Assembly (NCBI GenBank): GCA_964644695.1
Contig: CAZXWN010000001.1
Coordinates: 248,001 to 312,000 of the forward strand
Reading direction: 5' to 3'
From: CAZXWN01 sp964644695 [NCBI: uncultured bacterium]
Lineage (GTDB): Bacteria; UBP4; UBA4092
DNA: 64,000 nucleotides
The position numbers and the translations under genes are program-made. The notes below the pieces were generated by a model. That model did no database searches. It saw only the letters and a program-made list of their open reading frames with translations, and was not told where the DNA came from. This document shows positions 35,256 through 45,179 of the stretch, piece by piece. Every line of letters starts with the position of its first letter. Within the stretch, counting starts at the first letter, position 1.

Positions 35256-36668
35256 ATGTCAAATACTAAAAATGAAAATGCAGAAGCATTAACGCAAGAG
35301 TATAAATATGGATTTCATGATGACCGAAAGAATATCTACGAAGTCCAAAAAGGTTTAAATCCTCGAATTGTAAATCAAATATCAGACATCAAAGGTGAAC
35401 CGGAGTGGATGAGAGAATTCCGTCTTAAATCTTTGAATGTGTTTTTTGCAAAACCAGATTTGAATTGGGGTGCTGATCTTTCCGCACTTGATTTCCAAGA
35501 CATCTATTATTATGTGAAACCCTCCAATCGTGCAGAGCGAACATGGGAAGATGTCCCAGATGATATTAAAAATACTTTTGAAAGACTGGGTATCCCTGAG
35601 GCTGAAAGAAAATATTTGGCGGGTGTCGGTGCACAATATGATTCAGAAGTTGTTTATCACAAATTAAAAGAAGATTTGGAAAGTAAGGGTGTGATTTTTG
35701 TTGGAACTGACCAGGCCTTGAAAGAATATCCTGATTTATTTAAAGAGTATTTTGGGACGGTTATTCCTCCAGATGACAATAAATTTGCCGCATTAAATAG
35801 TGCGGTGTGGTCGGGAGGAAGTTTTATTTATGTCCCCCCTGGAGTGAAGGTTGATATTCCTTTGCAAGCCTATTTCCGTATAAATTCTGAACGTATGGGG
35901 CAATTCGAACGAACTTTAATCATTGCTGATGAAGGTAGTTTTGTTCACTATGTCGAGGGATGTACTGCTCCTACTTATTCATCCGAGTCACTTCATAGTG
36001 CGGTTGTTGAAATCATCGTGAAACGGGGTGCCCGTGTCAGATATACCACTATTCAGAACTGGGCAAACAATGTTTACAATCTGGTTACCAAACGAGCCGT
36101 TTGTCATGAAGATGCGACCATGGAGTGGGTAGATGGAAATTTAGGCAGTAAGGTGACTATGAAATATCCGGCAGTTTATATGATGGGGAAGGGTGCTCAC
36201 GGTGAAATCCTTTCAATAGCTTTTGCCGGAAAAGGTCAACAACTGGATGCCGGTGCAAAAGTGGTTCATGGGGCTCCCTATACAACTTCCCGGATTATTT
36301 CGAAATCTATTAGTAAGGATGGTGGACAGTCTTCATATCGTGGACTGTTAAAAGTTGTTAATGGGGCTATTGGTTCAAAATCAAATGTTGTGTGCGATGC
36401 TTTGATTTTAGATGAATTATCTCGTTCAGACACCTATCCTTATATTGAGGTAGAAGAAAAGAAAGTATCCATCGGACATGAAGCCACTGTCAGTAAAATC
36501 AATGATGAGCAACTGTTGTATTTGATGAGTCGTGGTATATCTGAGCAGGAAGCATCCTCCATGATAGTTGCGGGATTTATAGAGCCCCTGGTAAAAGAAT
36601 TACCCATGGAATATGCTCTTGAGATGAACCGGCTGATTCAGCTTCAAATGGAAGGTTCCGTAGGCTGA
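35256..36668 (+). CDS. sufB: Fe-S cluster assembly scaffold protein SufB
   Basis: Scaffold subunit of SufBCD, 470 residues. Family strings are clear: [39 protein letters not shown], the conserved cysteine region [20 protein letters not shown] and the C-terminal [19 protein letters not shown], which carries Glu and Asp residues near the SufB-SufD interface. AAAGGAG precedes the ATG by about 8 nt. Confidence 0.95.
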   Translation: MSNTKNENAEALTQEYKYGFHDDRKNIYEVQKGLNPRIVNQISDIKGEPEWMREFRLKSLNVFFAKPDLNWGADLSALDFQDIYYYVKPSNRAERTWEDVPDDIKNTFERLGIPEAERKYLAGVGAQYDSEVVYHKLKEDLESKGVIFVGTDQALKEYPDLFKEYFGTVIPPDDNKFAALNSAVWSGGSFIYVPPGVKVDIPLQAYFRINSERMGQFERTLIIADEGSFVHYVEGCTAPTYSSESLHSAVVEIIVKRGARVRYTTIQNWANNVYNLVTKRAVCHEDATMEWVDGNLGSKVTMKYPAVYMMGKGAHGEILSIAFAGKGQQLDAGAKVVHGAPYTTSRIISKSISKDGGQSSYRGLLKVVNGAIGSKSNVVCDALILDELSRSDTYPYIEVEEKKVSIGHEATVSKINDEQLLYLMSRGISEQEASSMIVAGFIEPLVKELPMEYALEMNRLIQLQMEGSVG

Positions 36669-36707
36669 CATTAAATCAAAATAGCCCATACATGAGGTGA
36701 GATAATT

Positions 36708-38069
36708 GTGAGTACCGATATTAAAACTAATCAAACATCATTCAATAAAATCAATCCCGATGTCTTCAATCTGTTTTGTAAAAAACGTGATGAAAATAAA
36801 TGGTTTGTGAGTTGTCGAGAATCTGCCTGGCAGGCCTGGCAAACACTGCCATTTCCAACTTTAAAGGATGAATCATGGAGACGGACAGATATCAGGACAC
36901 TTTCACTTGATTCTTATGAATTTGAATCTCTTGGAAATGCTGGAACGCCCCAGCCTGCTGCTCTTAAAGCTGAGGAAATCATCCAGAATCTAACATCTTC
37001 CTGGGGAGATTCTGCCGGAACACTAATAACCCTGGATAGTAAACCTTTCTTTAGAAAGATGGCTTCATCATCTCCTCAAGGGGTAGTATTTGATCATTTT
37101 GAAAATCTGGTAAAAGAATCAAATCCCTTAATTGAAAAATATTATTCCAAAGCTGTACCTGTTAATGATAGTAAGTTTTCCGCGCTGCATTATGCTTTTG
37201 AATCGGGTGGAGCGCTTCTTTATATTCCCCAGGACACGGTTGTAGAACTGCCATTTAATTATTTTATTGAGCTGTCCAAAAACAAAGGTATTGATACTTC
37301 TCATCTACTGGTTATTGCCGGAAAAAATAGTAAATTTTCTATTATTCGGCAAACTGAAAGTCTGGATGAAAAACTGGATGGTTTCCATACAGGCGTTGTT
37401 GAACTTTTCCTTGAAGAAGGAGCCAATGTATCTTTTGTTGATGTTCAGAATTGGAACTTAAAATCATGGCATATTGATACACATCGAGCTTTTCTTGCCA
37501 AGGATGCTCATCTGGAATGGGTTGCTGTTGGGTTAGGGGGTAGGGTGTCTAAAACAGATTCCAATACTCATCTTCAAGGGGAAGGAAGCCGGGTGGATAT
37601 GTTGGGACTTGTTTGTTCAGAAGGAAAACAACATCTGGATTATCATACTCTTCAGGATCATGACGCACCTAATGCATTCTCCGATTTACTCTACAATACT
37701 GTTCTAAAAGATAAATCACGGACTGTATTTAGAGGGATGATAAAAGTCCATCCGCACGCTCAGAAGACGGATGCGTACCAGAAAAATAATAATCTTTCAT
37801 TAAGTTCCCATGCAAGAGCTGACTCAATCCCGGGTTTGGAAATATCGGCTAATGATGTTCGTTGCACTCACGGTTCAACGACCAGTGAGATAGATAATGA
37901 TCAAGTTCTTTATTTAATGAGTCGTGGTATTTCACGACAGGACGCGGATAATTTAATCGTTGAAGGTTTCTTTGAAACCGTGATGCAACGAATGCAATCT
38001 GAATATATTCGTGAACATGTTCGTGGGTTAATATTAAATAAGCTTGGTTTATCTTCTGTTTTATCTTAA
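36708..38069 (+). CDS. sufD: Fe-S cluster assembly protein SufD
   Basis: Partner of SufB in the scaffold, 453 residues, starting with GTG 36708 after GAGGTGA. It shares the SufB/SufD beta-helix core: SALHYAFESGGALLYIPQDTVVE, FRGMIKVHPHAQKTDAYQ and ADSIPGLEISANDVRCTHGSTTSEID with the conserved CxHG cysteine/histidine, and LMSRGISRQDADNLIVEGFF. The N-terminal helical part (WQTLPFPTLKDESWRRTD) is typical of SufD. No sufS desulfurase gene follows. Confidence 0.93.
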   Translation: MSTDIKTNQTSFNKINPDVFNLFCKKRDENKWFVSCRESAWQAWQTLPFPTLKDESWRRTDIRTLSLDSYEFESLGNAGTPQPAALKAEEIIQNLTSSWGDSAGTLITLDSKPFFRKMASSSPQGVVFDHFENLVKESNPLIEKYYSKAVPVNDSKFSALHYAFESGGALLYIPQDTVVELPFNYFIELSKNKGIDTSHLLVIAGKNSKFSIIRQTESLDEKLDGFHTGVVELFLEEGANVSFVDVQNWNLKSWHIDTHRAFLAKDAHLEWVAVGLGGRVSKTDSNTHLQGEGSRVDMLGLVCSEGKQHLDYHTLQDHDAPNAFSDLLYNTVLKDKSRTVFRGMIKVHPHAQKTDAYQKNNNLSLSSHARADSIPGLEISANDVRCTHGSTTSEIDNDQVLYLMSRGISRQDADNLIVEGFFETVMQRMQSEYIREHVRGLILNKLGLSSVLS

Positions 38070-38099
38070 TAAGACTTTTATTTAAGGACTGAAACGAAA

Positions 38100-38558
38100 A
38101 TGAGTAATTCACGATCTCGTGAAGAACAAATTGATGACCTGATGGATCATTACGAAGATCCCAGGCATTATGGAAAATTGGAAAACCCAACAGTTACGAT
38201 CCGAATGACCAATCCAGGTTGTGGAGATATCATTAATCTTTATGCAAAGATTGGGCCAGATGGAAAGTTGGAAGATGTGTCTTTTGAAGGCGAAGGATGC
38301 ACTATTAGCCAGGCTGCTGCATCAATGGCAATGGAAGTGGTCTTTGGTAAAGATATGGATGATATTATGAATTTACCTCAAGACTATATGATGGAAATTG
38401 TTGGAAATGAAATTGCGTTGACCCGCCCTAAATGTTCAACTCTGGGATTAAATGCTGTTCGCGAAGCTATTCGTGAGTATATCCGTAAAAAACATGGAAT
38501 GGATACTTCTGACCAAGATAATCAAGGTGAATCCCCGAAGGCGTGCCCGTCTCATTAA
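38100..38558 (+). CDS. sufU: SufU/IscU-type Fe-S scaffold or sulfur-transfer protein
   Basis: IscU-fold protein of 152 residues with the three cysteines and aspartate of the family: NPGCGD, EGEGCTIS and PKCSTL. The longer distance between the second and third cysteines resembles SufU, which acts as a zinc-dependent sulfurtransferase for SufS rather than a classical scaffold. The C-terminal tail is charged and probably flexible. It follows sufD by 30 nt. The cysteine desulfurase it would need is not in the window. Confidence 0.88.
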   Translation: MSNSRSREEQIDDLMDHYEDPRHYGKLENPTVTIRMTNPGCGDIINLYAKIGPDGKLEDVSFEGEGCTISQAAASMAMEVVFGKDMDDIMNLPQDYMMEIVGNEIALTRPKCSTLGLNAVREAIREYIRKKHGMDTSDQDNQGESPKACPSH

Positions 38559-38573
38559 TAAAGGGTTTTAATA

Positions 38574-38876
38574 ATGATAAAAGTATGTTCTGCCCGTGAA
38601 ATTGAATTAGTACAGAAGAAGCTTTTTGATATTGATGGTTTGGTTATTGCAGTATTTTATGTAGAGGGTAAGTTTTATGCAATGGAAGACATCTGTACTC
38701 ATGATGGAGGGCCGGTCATTGAGGGTCCCTTAAATGGGCATGAGATAACTTGCCCCCGGCATGGTGCCCGATTTGATGTCCGTACGGGTAAGCCATTGTG
38801 TATGCCTGCTTTTGTTCCAATTCAAACATTTCCAGTTGAAGTCAAAGATGGCGATATATATATTGATTTAGATTAA
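38574..38876 (+). CDS. Rieske-type [2Fe-2S] ferredoxin
   Basis: A 100-residue single Rieske domain. The two ligand pairs are C-T-H (DICTHDGGPV) and C-P-R-H (ITCPRHGARFDV), a C-x-H-x16-C-x2-H arrangement. The closing strand IQTFPVEVKDGDIYI is typical of non-haem dioxygenase-type Rieske ferredoxins that are often placed in suf operons. It is likely an electron carrier or Fe-S biogenesis accessory. It lies 15 nt after sufU and 17 nt before the DUF59 gene. Confidence 0.9.
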   Translation: MIKVCSAREIELVQKKLFDIDGLVIAVFYVEGKFYAMEDICTHDGGPVIEGPLNGHEITCPRHGARFDVRTGKPLCMPAFVPIQTFPVEVKDGDIYIDLD

Positions 38877-38893
38877 AAATAAAGAGTGGACAC

Positions 38894-39196
38894 ATGGTAA
38901 CTGAAGAAATCATACGAGAAGCACTAAAGGTAGTTAAAGACCCTGAGATTGGAATGGATATTGTTAATTTGGGTCTGGTTTATGATATTTCCATTGAAGA
39001 AAATAGTAAGGTATTTGTAAAAATGACGCTTACTAGCCCTGCTTGTCCGGTTGGTCCACAAATAATGGCAGAGGCTGATTCGATAATTCGAGAAATCGAA
39101 GGCGTTGATTTGGTGGATGTTGAATTGGTTTGGACCCCACCTTGGAATCCTGACATGATGTCTGATGAAGCCCGTGATCATCTGGGGATTTACTAG
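38894..39196 (+). CDS. DUF59/MIP18 family (SufT-like) Fe-S maturation protein
   Basis: A 100-residue DUF59 domain: IREALKVVKDPEIGMDIVNLGLVYDI and the conserved cysteine loop LTSPACPVGPQIM, then VELVWTPPWNPDMMSDEARDHLG. Members (SufT, PaaD, MIP18) assist maturation of Fe-S proteins, and SufT is implicated in lipoyl synthase maturation in Staphylococcus. That fits the lipA gene that follows here. Palindrome copy 3 lies between the two. Confidence 0.9.
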   Translation: MVTEEIIREALKVVKDPEIGMDIVNLGLVYDISIEENSKVFVKMTLTSPACPVGPQIMAEADSIIREIEGVDLVDVELVWTPPWNPDMMSDEARDHLGIY

Positions 39197-39209
39197 AGAA
39201 AAACCTTCT

Positions 39210-39249
39210 AAACAGCATCGAACAAGATCCATCTTGTTCGATGCTGTTT
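39210..39249. repeat. Dispersed palindrome, copy 3
   Basis: The longest copy: a 19-bp perfect stem around a CC centre, with the shared core CATCGAACAAGAT / ATCTTGTTCGATG and extra pairing arms AAACAG / CTGTTT. It lies between the DUF59 gene and lipA on the + strand. Only short T runs follow, so full termination is unlikely; attenuation or processing is possible. Confidence 0.88.
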
Positions 39250-39289
39250 CGCTTTGAATAAAGAACTATTAAATATTGGGTTAATATTT

Positions 39290-40171
39290 GTGAAGAATGC
39301 TGATATTAAAAGAGATAGGCCGGAATGGTTTAAGAAGAATCTTGCTCCAGCAGGTCAAACCAGGCTTGTGAGCCAGACTGTTCATCATCAGGTATTAAAT
39401 ACCGTATGTCAAAGTGCGCAATGCCCGAATAAGCAAGAATGTTGGGCAAAAAATACGGCAACTTTCATGATATTAGGGAATACTTGTTCTCGTTTCTGTC
39501 GATTCTGTGCTGTTTCTCATGGAGAACCTTCTGCTTTAGATTGTGCAGAGCCTGAGCGAGTTGCAGATGCAATCCAGAAGTTGAATATTAGCCATGCGGT
39601 TGTAACATCCGTAACGCGTGATGATTTACTCGATGAAGGTGCCCATCATTTTAATAAGGTCATATCAGAAATCAAGAAAACAACCCCTTCGATTACTATT
39701 GAGGTTTTGACTCCAGATTTTCATGGACGAAAAGAACTAATTAAGATTGTTCTTGAATCGTCTCCTGATGTCTATGGTCATAATCTGGAAACCGTAGAGA
39801 GGCTTACATCCCATATCCGTCATCGAGCCAGTTATTCATGTTCATTATCTGTTATTCAATCCGTAAAAGAATTGAAACCAGATATAGTGACCAAGTCGGG
39901 AATCATGGTAGGTTTAGGTGAGACTGAAGATGATATTATTAAGACAATGGATGATTTGTTAAACGTGGGTTGTGATATATTAACCCTCGGTCACTATTTA
40001 CGGCCTACAAGAGAACAATTACCAGTGGTAAAATATTATTCTTTAGAAGACTTTATAAGATGGCAAGAAATAGCCATATCTAAAGGTTTTAAATATGTTG
40101 TAAGTCATCCGATGGCACGAAGTTCTTACCATGCTGAAGAGGCTTACCGCCAGGTTAAAAAAACGAAATAA
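39290..40171 (+). CDS. lipA: Lipoyl synthase LipA
   Basis: Radical SAM enzyme that inserts two sulfurs into octanoyl-lysine domains. Both clusters are encoded: auxiliary-cluster cysteines in CQSAQCPNKQEC and the radical SAM motif CSRFCRFC; the C-terminal RSSYHAEEA serine segment is also present. GTG 39290 is chosen because it gives a normal N terminus. The frame can extend to TTG 39254, but that start would sit 4 nt after the palindrome with no Shine-Dalgarno. Last-but-one gene of the suf transcript; lipA is a major Fe-S consumer. Confidence 0.93.
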   Translation: MKNADIKRDRPEWFKKNLAPAGQTRLVSQTVHHQVLNTVCQSAQCPNKQECWAKNTATFMILGNTCSRFCRFCAVSHGEPSALDCAEPERVADAIQKLNISHAVVTSVTRDDLLDEGAHHFNKVISEIKKTTPSITIEVLTPDFHGRKELIKIVLESSPDVYGHNLETVERLTSHIRHRASYSCSLSVIQSVKELKPDIVTKSGIMVGLGETEDDIIKTMDDLLNVGCDILTLGHYLRPTREQLPVVKYYSLEDFIRWQEIAISKGFKYVVSHPMARSSYHAEEAYRQVKKTK

Positions 40172-40209
40172 ACCTCTTGGAAAGAAAGATTCATCAAGGA
40201 GAATTAAAA

Positions 40210-40449
40210 ATGGCCACAGAAATCATTTTACCCGACTTGAATGTTGATGTTGATGAAGTGCTTATCAATACCTGGCATTTTAAAGAAGGTGATCGGGTGA
40301 ACGAAGGCGATGATCTGGTGGAATTACAGGTCGGTACTACTATTTTTAATTTGCCCACACCGGTGAGTGGTATTTTATTAGAGATACTGGTAGATGAGGG
40401 AGACGCGGTGGAGTTTGGTGAAGCTCTTGCCACTGTAGATGAAGAATAA
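40210..40449 (+). CDS. Single-domain lipoyl/biotinyl-like protein lacking the modified lysine
   Basis: A 79-residue product with an entire lipoyl-domain fold pattern (MATEIILPDL, WHFKEGDRVNEGDDLVEL, PTPVSGILLEILVDEGDAVEFGEALATV). The start ATG 40210 has AAGGAG 8 nt upstream; an in-frame start at 40177 does not. At the hairpin where lipoyl domains carry D-K-A, this protein reads QVGTTIF, with Thr43 in the lysine position, so it should not be lipoylated in the normal way. It follows lipA directly and ends the operon before a terminator. Confidence 0.85.
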   Translation: MATEIILPDLNVDVDEVLINTWHFKEGDRVNEGDDLVELQVGTTIFNLPTPVSGILLEILVDEGDAVEFGEALATVDEE

Positions 40450-40472
40450 TTTATTGTACATAAGATAATTGG

Positions 40473-40509
40473 ATAACCCTCCCTTTAAAACAGGGATTGG
40501 GTATTTTTT
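40473..40509 (+). terminator. Intrinsic terminator of the suf-lipA transcript
   Basis: An imperfect stem (ATAACCCTCCCT with AGGGATTGGGTAT) and a short loop end in a run of six T. It is 24 nt after the lipoyl-like gene and before the pfkB-hom operon. Confidence 0.75.
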
Positions 40510-40542
40510 GTTTAGTAATTCAGTATTGGAAGGAGCTCTTCA

Positions 40543-41469
40543 GTGAGTGTATTAATAGTTGGTTCCGTGGCTCTTGATAATGTAACAACACCTCATGGTG
40601 AAGTAAAGGATATTCTGGGTGGGTCTGCTACCCATGCTTCTTATTCTGCCAGTTTCTTTTCTCCAATTAACCTGGTAGGGGTAGTAGGTAAAGATTTTCC
40701 AAATCAATATATTGATTTATTGAAACAGAGAAATGTTTCTTTAGATGGATTACAAATAGTTGATGGAAAGACTTTCCGTTGGACCGGATATTATGAATAC
40801 GATATGAATCATGCTTATACCCTTAATACAGAATTAAATGTATTTGCTGATTTTCATCCTCATATTCCTGAATCATACCGAGACAGTGAATATGTATTCC
40901 TGGCAAATATTGACCCCGTTTTACAGTTGGAAGTGCTGGATCAGATACATAGTCCCAAGTTTACGGCGCTGGATACCATGAACCTTTGGATTCAAAATAA
41001 AAAAGAAGACTTAATAAAAGTTATTTCTAAAGTCGATATGGTATTGCTGAATGATGGGGAAGCACGAATGTTATGCAATACCTCAAATCTTTTAGCAGCC
41101 GCCCGACAAGTCCTCGAAATGGGTCCTCGTATTGTTATTATCAAAAAAGGTGAATATGGGGCTTCGATGATTACTAAAGACGAAGTGTTTATTGCCCCCG
41201 CTTATCCTCTGGCTGCAATATATGATCCCACAGGTGCTGGTGATACCTTTGCGGGTGGATTTATGGGGTATCTCGCCTCCACCGGTAATCCTACTAATGG
41301 CAATTTACGAAAAGCCGTTGTTATGGGGAGTACAATAGCTTCCTTTAATGTTGAAGACTTTAGTTTAAATCGATTAACTCGGTTGAAACCTGATGAAATT
41401 AGAAAACGATATTCTGAATTTCACACACTTACGCATTTTGAACCCTTACATGAACGGGAGATTAATTAA
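40543..41469 (+). CDS. PfkB/ribokinase family carbohydrate kinase
   Basis: A 308-residue sugar or nucleoside kinase. N-terminal VGSVALDNVTTPHG with GGSATHASYSA and the C-terminal signature DPTGAGDTFAGGF (catalytic Asp) are intact; IKKGEYGA provides a further ATP-site strand. GTG 40543 follows AAGGAG by 7 nt. It overlaps hom by 1 nt (TAATG). PfkB members near hom occur in several phyla, but the substrate cannot be told from sequence. Confidence 0.87.
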   Translation: MSVLIVGSVALDNVTTPHGEVKDILGGSATHASYSASFFSPINLVGVVGKDFPNQYIDLLKQRNVSLDGLQIVDGKTFRWTGYYEYDMNHAYTLNTELNVFADFHPHIPESYRDSEYVFLANIDPVLQLEVLDQIHSPKFTALDTMNLWIQNKKEDLIKVISKVDMVLLNDGEARMLCNTSNLLAAARQVLEMGPRIVIIKKGEYGASMITKDEVFIAPAYPLAAIYDPTGAGDTFAGGFMGYLASTGNPTNGNLRKAVVMGSTIASFNVEDFSLNRLTRLKPDEIRKRYSEFHTLTHFEPLHEREIN

Positions 41470-42758
41470 TGAAAAAAATTAATGTAGGTTTAATCGGATG
41501 TGGTACGGTTGGAACGGGTGTTGCCAAAGTTCTCTTGGAAAAAAGAGATTGGTTATCTAAAACAACGGGCGTTGATTTTGTCTTAACCAAAATTGCTGAG
41601 AAGGACCAAAAGAGAAAACGGCCCGTTCGTATCCCCCGCAATCTTTGGACTGATGATGCGTATGATTTGATTAACACCCCCGATATAGATATTGTTATTG
41701 AGCTGGTGGGTGGCACTACTATTGCAAAGGATTTCATATCTGCTGCTCTGCAAAAGAAAAAACATGTTGTTACTGCGAATAAAGCGTTATTGGCTGACCA
41801 CGGACAAAAACTCATGTCTCTGGCAACCACCAACAGAGTTCAGCTTGAATTTGAAGCCAGTGTGGCTGGCGGTATTCCAATTATTAACGCCATGCGTTCC
41901 GGATTGATCGCTAATAAAATCCAAAGTATTTTCGGAATCTTGAATGGAACAACAAACTATATTCTCAGTAAGATGACCTCTGAAGGTTTGGACTATGCCA
42001 CTGTCCTGAAGGAAGCTCAGGAGTTAGGATTTGCTGAAGCCGATCCGTATCTGGATATTAGTGGTCATGATGCTGCTCATAAAATAGCCATATTGAGTTT
42101 TCTCTCTGTTCATGGTTGGGTCAATATGAAGGACCTTTATGTGGAAGGCATTACTCAAATCAATGCCCAGGATATTAAATATGCGTCTGAACTGGGATAT
42201 GTTATTAAACTTTTAGCTATTGCCAAGTTCATGGACAAGGGTGTTGATTTACGTGTTCATCCAACAATGATTCCTAAGGATAATTTGCTGGCCTCTGTAA
42301 ACGGTGCATATAATGGCGTCCTGGTTACAGGTGATGTGGTTGGAACAACTATGTATTATGGTAAAGGTGCAGGTATGTTACCCACTGCCAGTGCCGTTGT
42401 CAGTGATGTTATTCGGATTGGTCAGAAACTTGCCGCCGGCGGTATGGTTAATACTCCAGTCAAATCCGAATACGGATGTGTTCCTGTTTTGCCCATTGGC
42501 GATATTATCAGTCAATATTATTTGCGGTGCAGTGTTATTGACCGGCCTGGTGCTTTTGCTCAGATTTCAACCATCTTAGGAAAACATAAAATCAGTATCG
42601 CTTCCGTTATTCAGAAAAACCGTAAAGCAGGCGATGCCGTACCCGTAATGATGATGACTCATGAAGCAAAAGAATCATCTATGCAGGCTGCCATCAAAGA
42701 AATTGATCGGCTTCGAGTTATCAAAGACAAGACATTTATCATTCGTGTTGAAAAATAA
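41469..42758 (+). CDS. hom: Homoserine dehydrogenase
   Basis: Reduces aspartate semialdehyde to homoserine. The Rossmann motif [16 protein letters not shown] is at the N terminus; [13 protein letters not shown], the catalytic region [18 protein letters not shown] and [12 protein letters not shown] follow, then [22 protein letters not shown] with the catalytic Lys. A C-terminal ACT domain (about 350-429; [18 protein letters not shown]) suggests feedback control by threonine. Start overlaps the kinase stop; thrC follows after 32 nt. Confidence 0.95.
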   Translation: MKKINVGLIGCGTVGTGVAKVLLEKRDWLSKTTGVDFVLTKIAEKDQKRKRPVRIPRNLWTDDAYDLINTPDIDIVIELVGGTTIAKDFISAALQKKKHVVTANKALLADHGQKLMSLATTNRVQLEFEASVAGGIPIINAMRSGLIANKIQSIFGILNGTTNYILSKMTSEGLDYATVLKEAQELGFAEADPYLDISGHDAAHKIAILSFLSVHGWVNMKDLYVEGITQINAQDIKYASELGYVIKLLAIAKFMDKGVDLRVHPTMIPKDNLLASVNGAYNGVLVTGDVVGTTMYYGKGAGMLPTASAVVSDVIRIGQKLAAGGMVNTPVKSEYGCVPVLPIGDIISQYYLRCSVIDRPGAFAQISTILGKHKISIASVIQKNRKAGDAVPVMMMTHEAKESSMQAAIKEIDRLRVIKDKTFIIRVEK

Positions 42759-42790
42759 AAATATCATTGATCTTGAAAGGATCTATCATA

Positions 42791-43864
42791 ATGTCCGATA
42801 AAAAGTTTTATTATTGGCCTGGTTTAGTTGAGCACTACAGAAAATATTTACCTGTTTCTGAGAAGACAACTATTGTTACTTTGCAGGAAGGAAATACTCC
42901 ACTTATTCCTTGTTGTAATCTAGCTGATTACTTAAAAGCTGATATTAATATTTTTGTTAAGTTTGAAGGGACCAATCCTACCGGGTCCTTTAAAGACCGC
43001 GGTATGACTATGGCTATTACCAAAGCTTTGGAAGAAGGTAGTAAAGCCGTTATGTGTGCTTCTACTGGAAATACATCCGCTTCAGCTGCTGCCTATGCTG
43101 CTAAGGCAAATATGGATTGCATCGTACTTATTCCTGAAGGAAAAATTGCTTTGGGTAAACTGGCCCAGGCGATTATGCATGGTGCAAAGGTTATTCAAGT
43201 GTTAGGTAATTTTGATGATGCACTCAAAATGGTTTGTAGTATTACTGATAAATATCCCATCACTCTTGTAAATTCGATTAACCCCTATCGTATTGAAGGA
43301 CAAAAAACAGGTGCTTTTGAAGTGTGTGATCAATTGGAAAGAGTCCCTGATTTTCATTTCATTCCCGTAGGAAATGCAGGTAACATTACTGCTTATTGGA
43401 AAGGTTATAAAGAATATAAAGATGTAGGGATTACTGATAGATTACCAAAGATGATGGGATATCAGGCGGCTGGATCGGCTCCTATCGTTGAAAACCGGAT
43501 AATTGAAAAACCTGAGACTCTTGCAACAGCCATTCGTATTGGTAATCCTGCATCATGGAAAACTGCTGTTGCTGCTCGTGATGAATCTGGTGGAATTATT
43601 GATAAGGTAACAGATGATGAAATCCTTGAGGCCTATGGTTTGATTGCTTCCCAAGAAGGTGTAATGTGTGAACCAGGTTCTGCTGCTTCTGTTGCAGGAT
43701 TAATCAAAGCATTGAAAGAAAACCGTGTTCCTGCTGGTTCTACGGTTGTATGTACTCTTACCGGACATGGCCTGAAAGATCCAGATCGTGCTGTGGCTTT
43801 TGGACAAAAGCCAGTGACTTTACCTTCTGACTTGAATGAAATTATCAAATACCTCGGTTATTAA
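42791..43864 (+). CDS. thrC: Threonine synthase
   Basis: PLP enzyme converting O-phosphohomoserine to threonine. The PLP lysine lies in [27 protein letters not shown] binds phosphate, and VPVGNAGN-type [19 protein letters not shown] completes the site. ATG 42791 has AAAGGA upstream; the frame extends to TTG 42767. Length of 357 matches the short (Thermus/Aquifex-like) threonine synthases. Confidence 0.94.
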   Translation: MSDKKFYYWPGLVEHYRKYLPVSEKTTIVTLQEGNTPLIPCCNLADYLKADINIFVKFEGTNPTGSFKDRGMTMAITKALEEGSKAVMCASTGNTSASAAAYAAKANMDCIVLIPEGKIALGKLAQAIMHGAKVIQVLGNFDDALKMVCSITDKYPITLVNSINPYRIEGQKTGAFEVCDQLERVPDFHFIPVGNAGNITAYWKGYKEYKDVGITDRLPKMMGYQAAGSAPIVENRIIEKPETLATAIRIGNPASWKTAVAARDESGGIIDKVTDDEILEAYGLIASQEGVMCEPGSAASVAGLIKALKENRVPAGSTVVCTLTGHGLKDPDRAVAFGQKPVTLPSDLNEIIKYLGY

Positions 43865-43884
43865 AGAATATAGGGAAAATGAAG

Positions 43885-45099
43885 ATGAAAAAAATCGTTT
43901 TAATTGGTGACGGCATGGCCGATTGGCCAATTGATACGTTAGATGGCAAAACTCCAATGGAAGTTGCTTATACGCCCAATATGGACCGATTGGCCCAGAA
44001 GGGTATTCAGCTGCTTTGCAAAACTGTTCCTGATGGAATTCTCCCTGGTTCTGACGTTGCTATTCTCTCAATTATGGGATATGACCCTCAGACCCATTAT
44101 ACTGGACGTGCTCCTATGGAAGCGGCCAGTATGGGAGTACCTGTTCCAGAGGATTATACTGTCTTCCGTTGCAACACTGTAACAACAAAAGACGGGTTTA
44201 TGGAAGATTACTCTGCAGGACATATCACAACTCCTGAATCACAGACCATTATTCAGGACTTGGATAAAGAATTGACAGCTCCCAACTATAAATTTTTTCC
44301 TGGAGTAAGTTATCGGCATCTTCTTGTTATTCAAGGCGATTATAGAGATTTAAAATGTACGCCTCCTCATGATATTCTCAATAAAGAAATAGCAAACTAT
44401 CTTCCGACGGGACCGGGCCAAAATATCATTAGAGAACTTATGGATAAATCAATTGCTATTTGTGGTTCTCATCCAGTCAATGATAAACGCATAGCTGATG
44501 GGCATTCTCCTGCAACCCAGATATGGTTATGGGGACAAGGTAAAATGCCACAGTTGGAATCTTTCTGTGAAAAATATGATATCAATGGCGGTACTATAAT
44601 TTCTGCGGTAGATTTGGTTAAAGGTATTGGCATTTTAGCTAAGTTGGATGTTCCCCAAGTTGAAGGACTTACTGGTTATTTGGATACCAATTATGCAAAT
44701 AAAGTTAAATCCGGTCTCGAAGGGTTAAAAAAGAATGAATTTCTTTTAATCCATGTTGAAGCACCCGATGAATGCGGACATCAAGGCCGGCCTGATTTAA
44801 AAGTGAAAGCTATCGAAGATTTTGATTGTCATATTGTTGGTCCTATCTTGGACTGGGCTGAAGAAAACGGTGACTGTGACATTATGGTATTGCCAGATCA
44901 TCCAACTCCTTGTGCATTTCGTACTCATGTAAGTGAGCCTGTTCCCGTGTTAATTGGTTCAATCAACGCATCGCAAACGGAAAAAAAAGTTTCAACCTAC
45001 TGTGAAAAAACAGCAAAAGAATCCAACCTTTTTATTGACCATGGACATGATCTGATGGGATTCTTTATGAAAAGTAGTTGGAAAACAGAAATCCGATAA
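43885..45099 (+). CDS. ApgM-like phosphoglycerate mutase family protein, probable homoserine kinase
   Basis: Alkaline-phosphatase-superfamily protein of about 404 residues. Metal ligands are seen in VLIGDGMADWP, LPGSDVAILSIMGYDP (Ser/Thr-nucleophile region), IHVEAPDECGHQGR and VLPDHPTPCAFRTH. It follows hom and thrC, and no GHMP-type thrB is present. Members of this family in hom-thrC operons are the proposed non-homologous homoserine kinases, which is the most likely role; archaeal-type phosphoglycerate mutase is the alternative. ATG 43885 is preferred to 43879 by Shine-Dalgarno spacing. Confidence 0.82.
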   Translation: MKKIVLIGDGMADWPIDTLDGKTPMEVAYTPNMDRLAQKGIQLLCKTVPDGILPGSDVAILSIMGYDPQTHYTGRAPMEAASMGVPVPEDYTVFRCNTVTTKDGFMEDYSAGHITTPESQTIIQDLDKELTAPNYKFFPGVSYRHLLVIQGDYRDLKCTPPHDILNKEIANYLPTGPGQNIIRELMDKSIAICGSHPVNDKRIADGHSPATQIWLWGQGKMPQLESFCEKYDINGGTIISAVDLVKGIGILAKLDVPQVEGLTGYLDTNYANKVKSGLEGLKKNEFLLIHVEAPDECGHQGRPDLKVKAIEDFDCHIVGPILDWAEENGDCDIMVLPDHPTPCAFRTHVSEPVPVLIGSINASQTEKKVSTYCEKTAKESNLFIDHGHDLMGFFMKSSWKTEIR

Positions 45100-45118
45100 A
45101 GTACTGTTTGATAGGTCT

Positions 45119-45168
45119 AAAGGGATATCTTATAATTAAATAAGTAAGATTTCCCTTTTATTCTTTTA
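45119..45168 (+). terminator. Intrinsic terminator after the threonine operon
   Basis: A 14-bp stem with one mismatch (AAAGGGATATCTTA with TAAGATTTCCCTTT), a 12-nt loop and a T-rich tail (TATTCTTTT) lie between the ApgM-like gene and the polyprenyl synthase gene. Confidence 0.75.
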
Positions 45169-45179
45169 ATAAGATTGGT

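Noticed and set aside
39254-40171. lipA starting at TTG 39254
   Set aside because: The start would be 4 nt after palindrome copy 3 with no Shine-Dalgarno; GTG 39290 gives a normal LipA N terminus.
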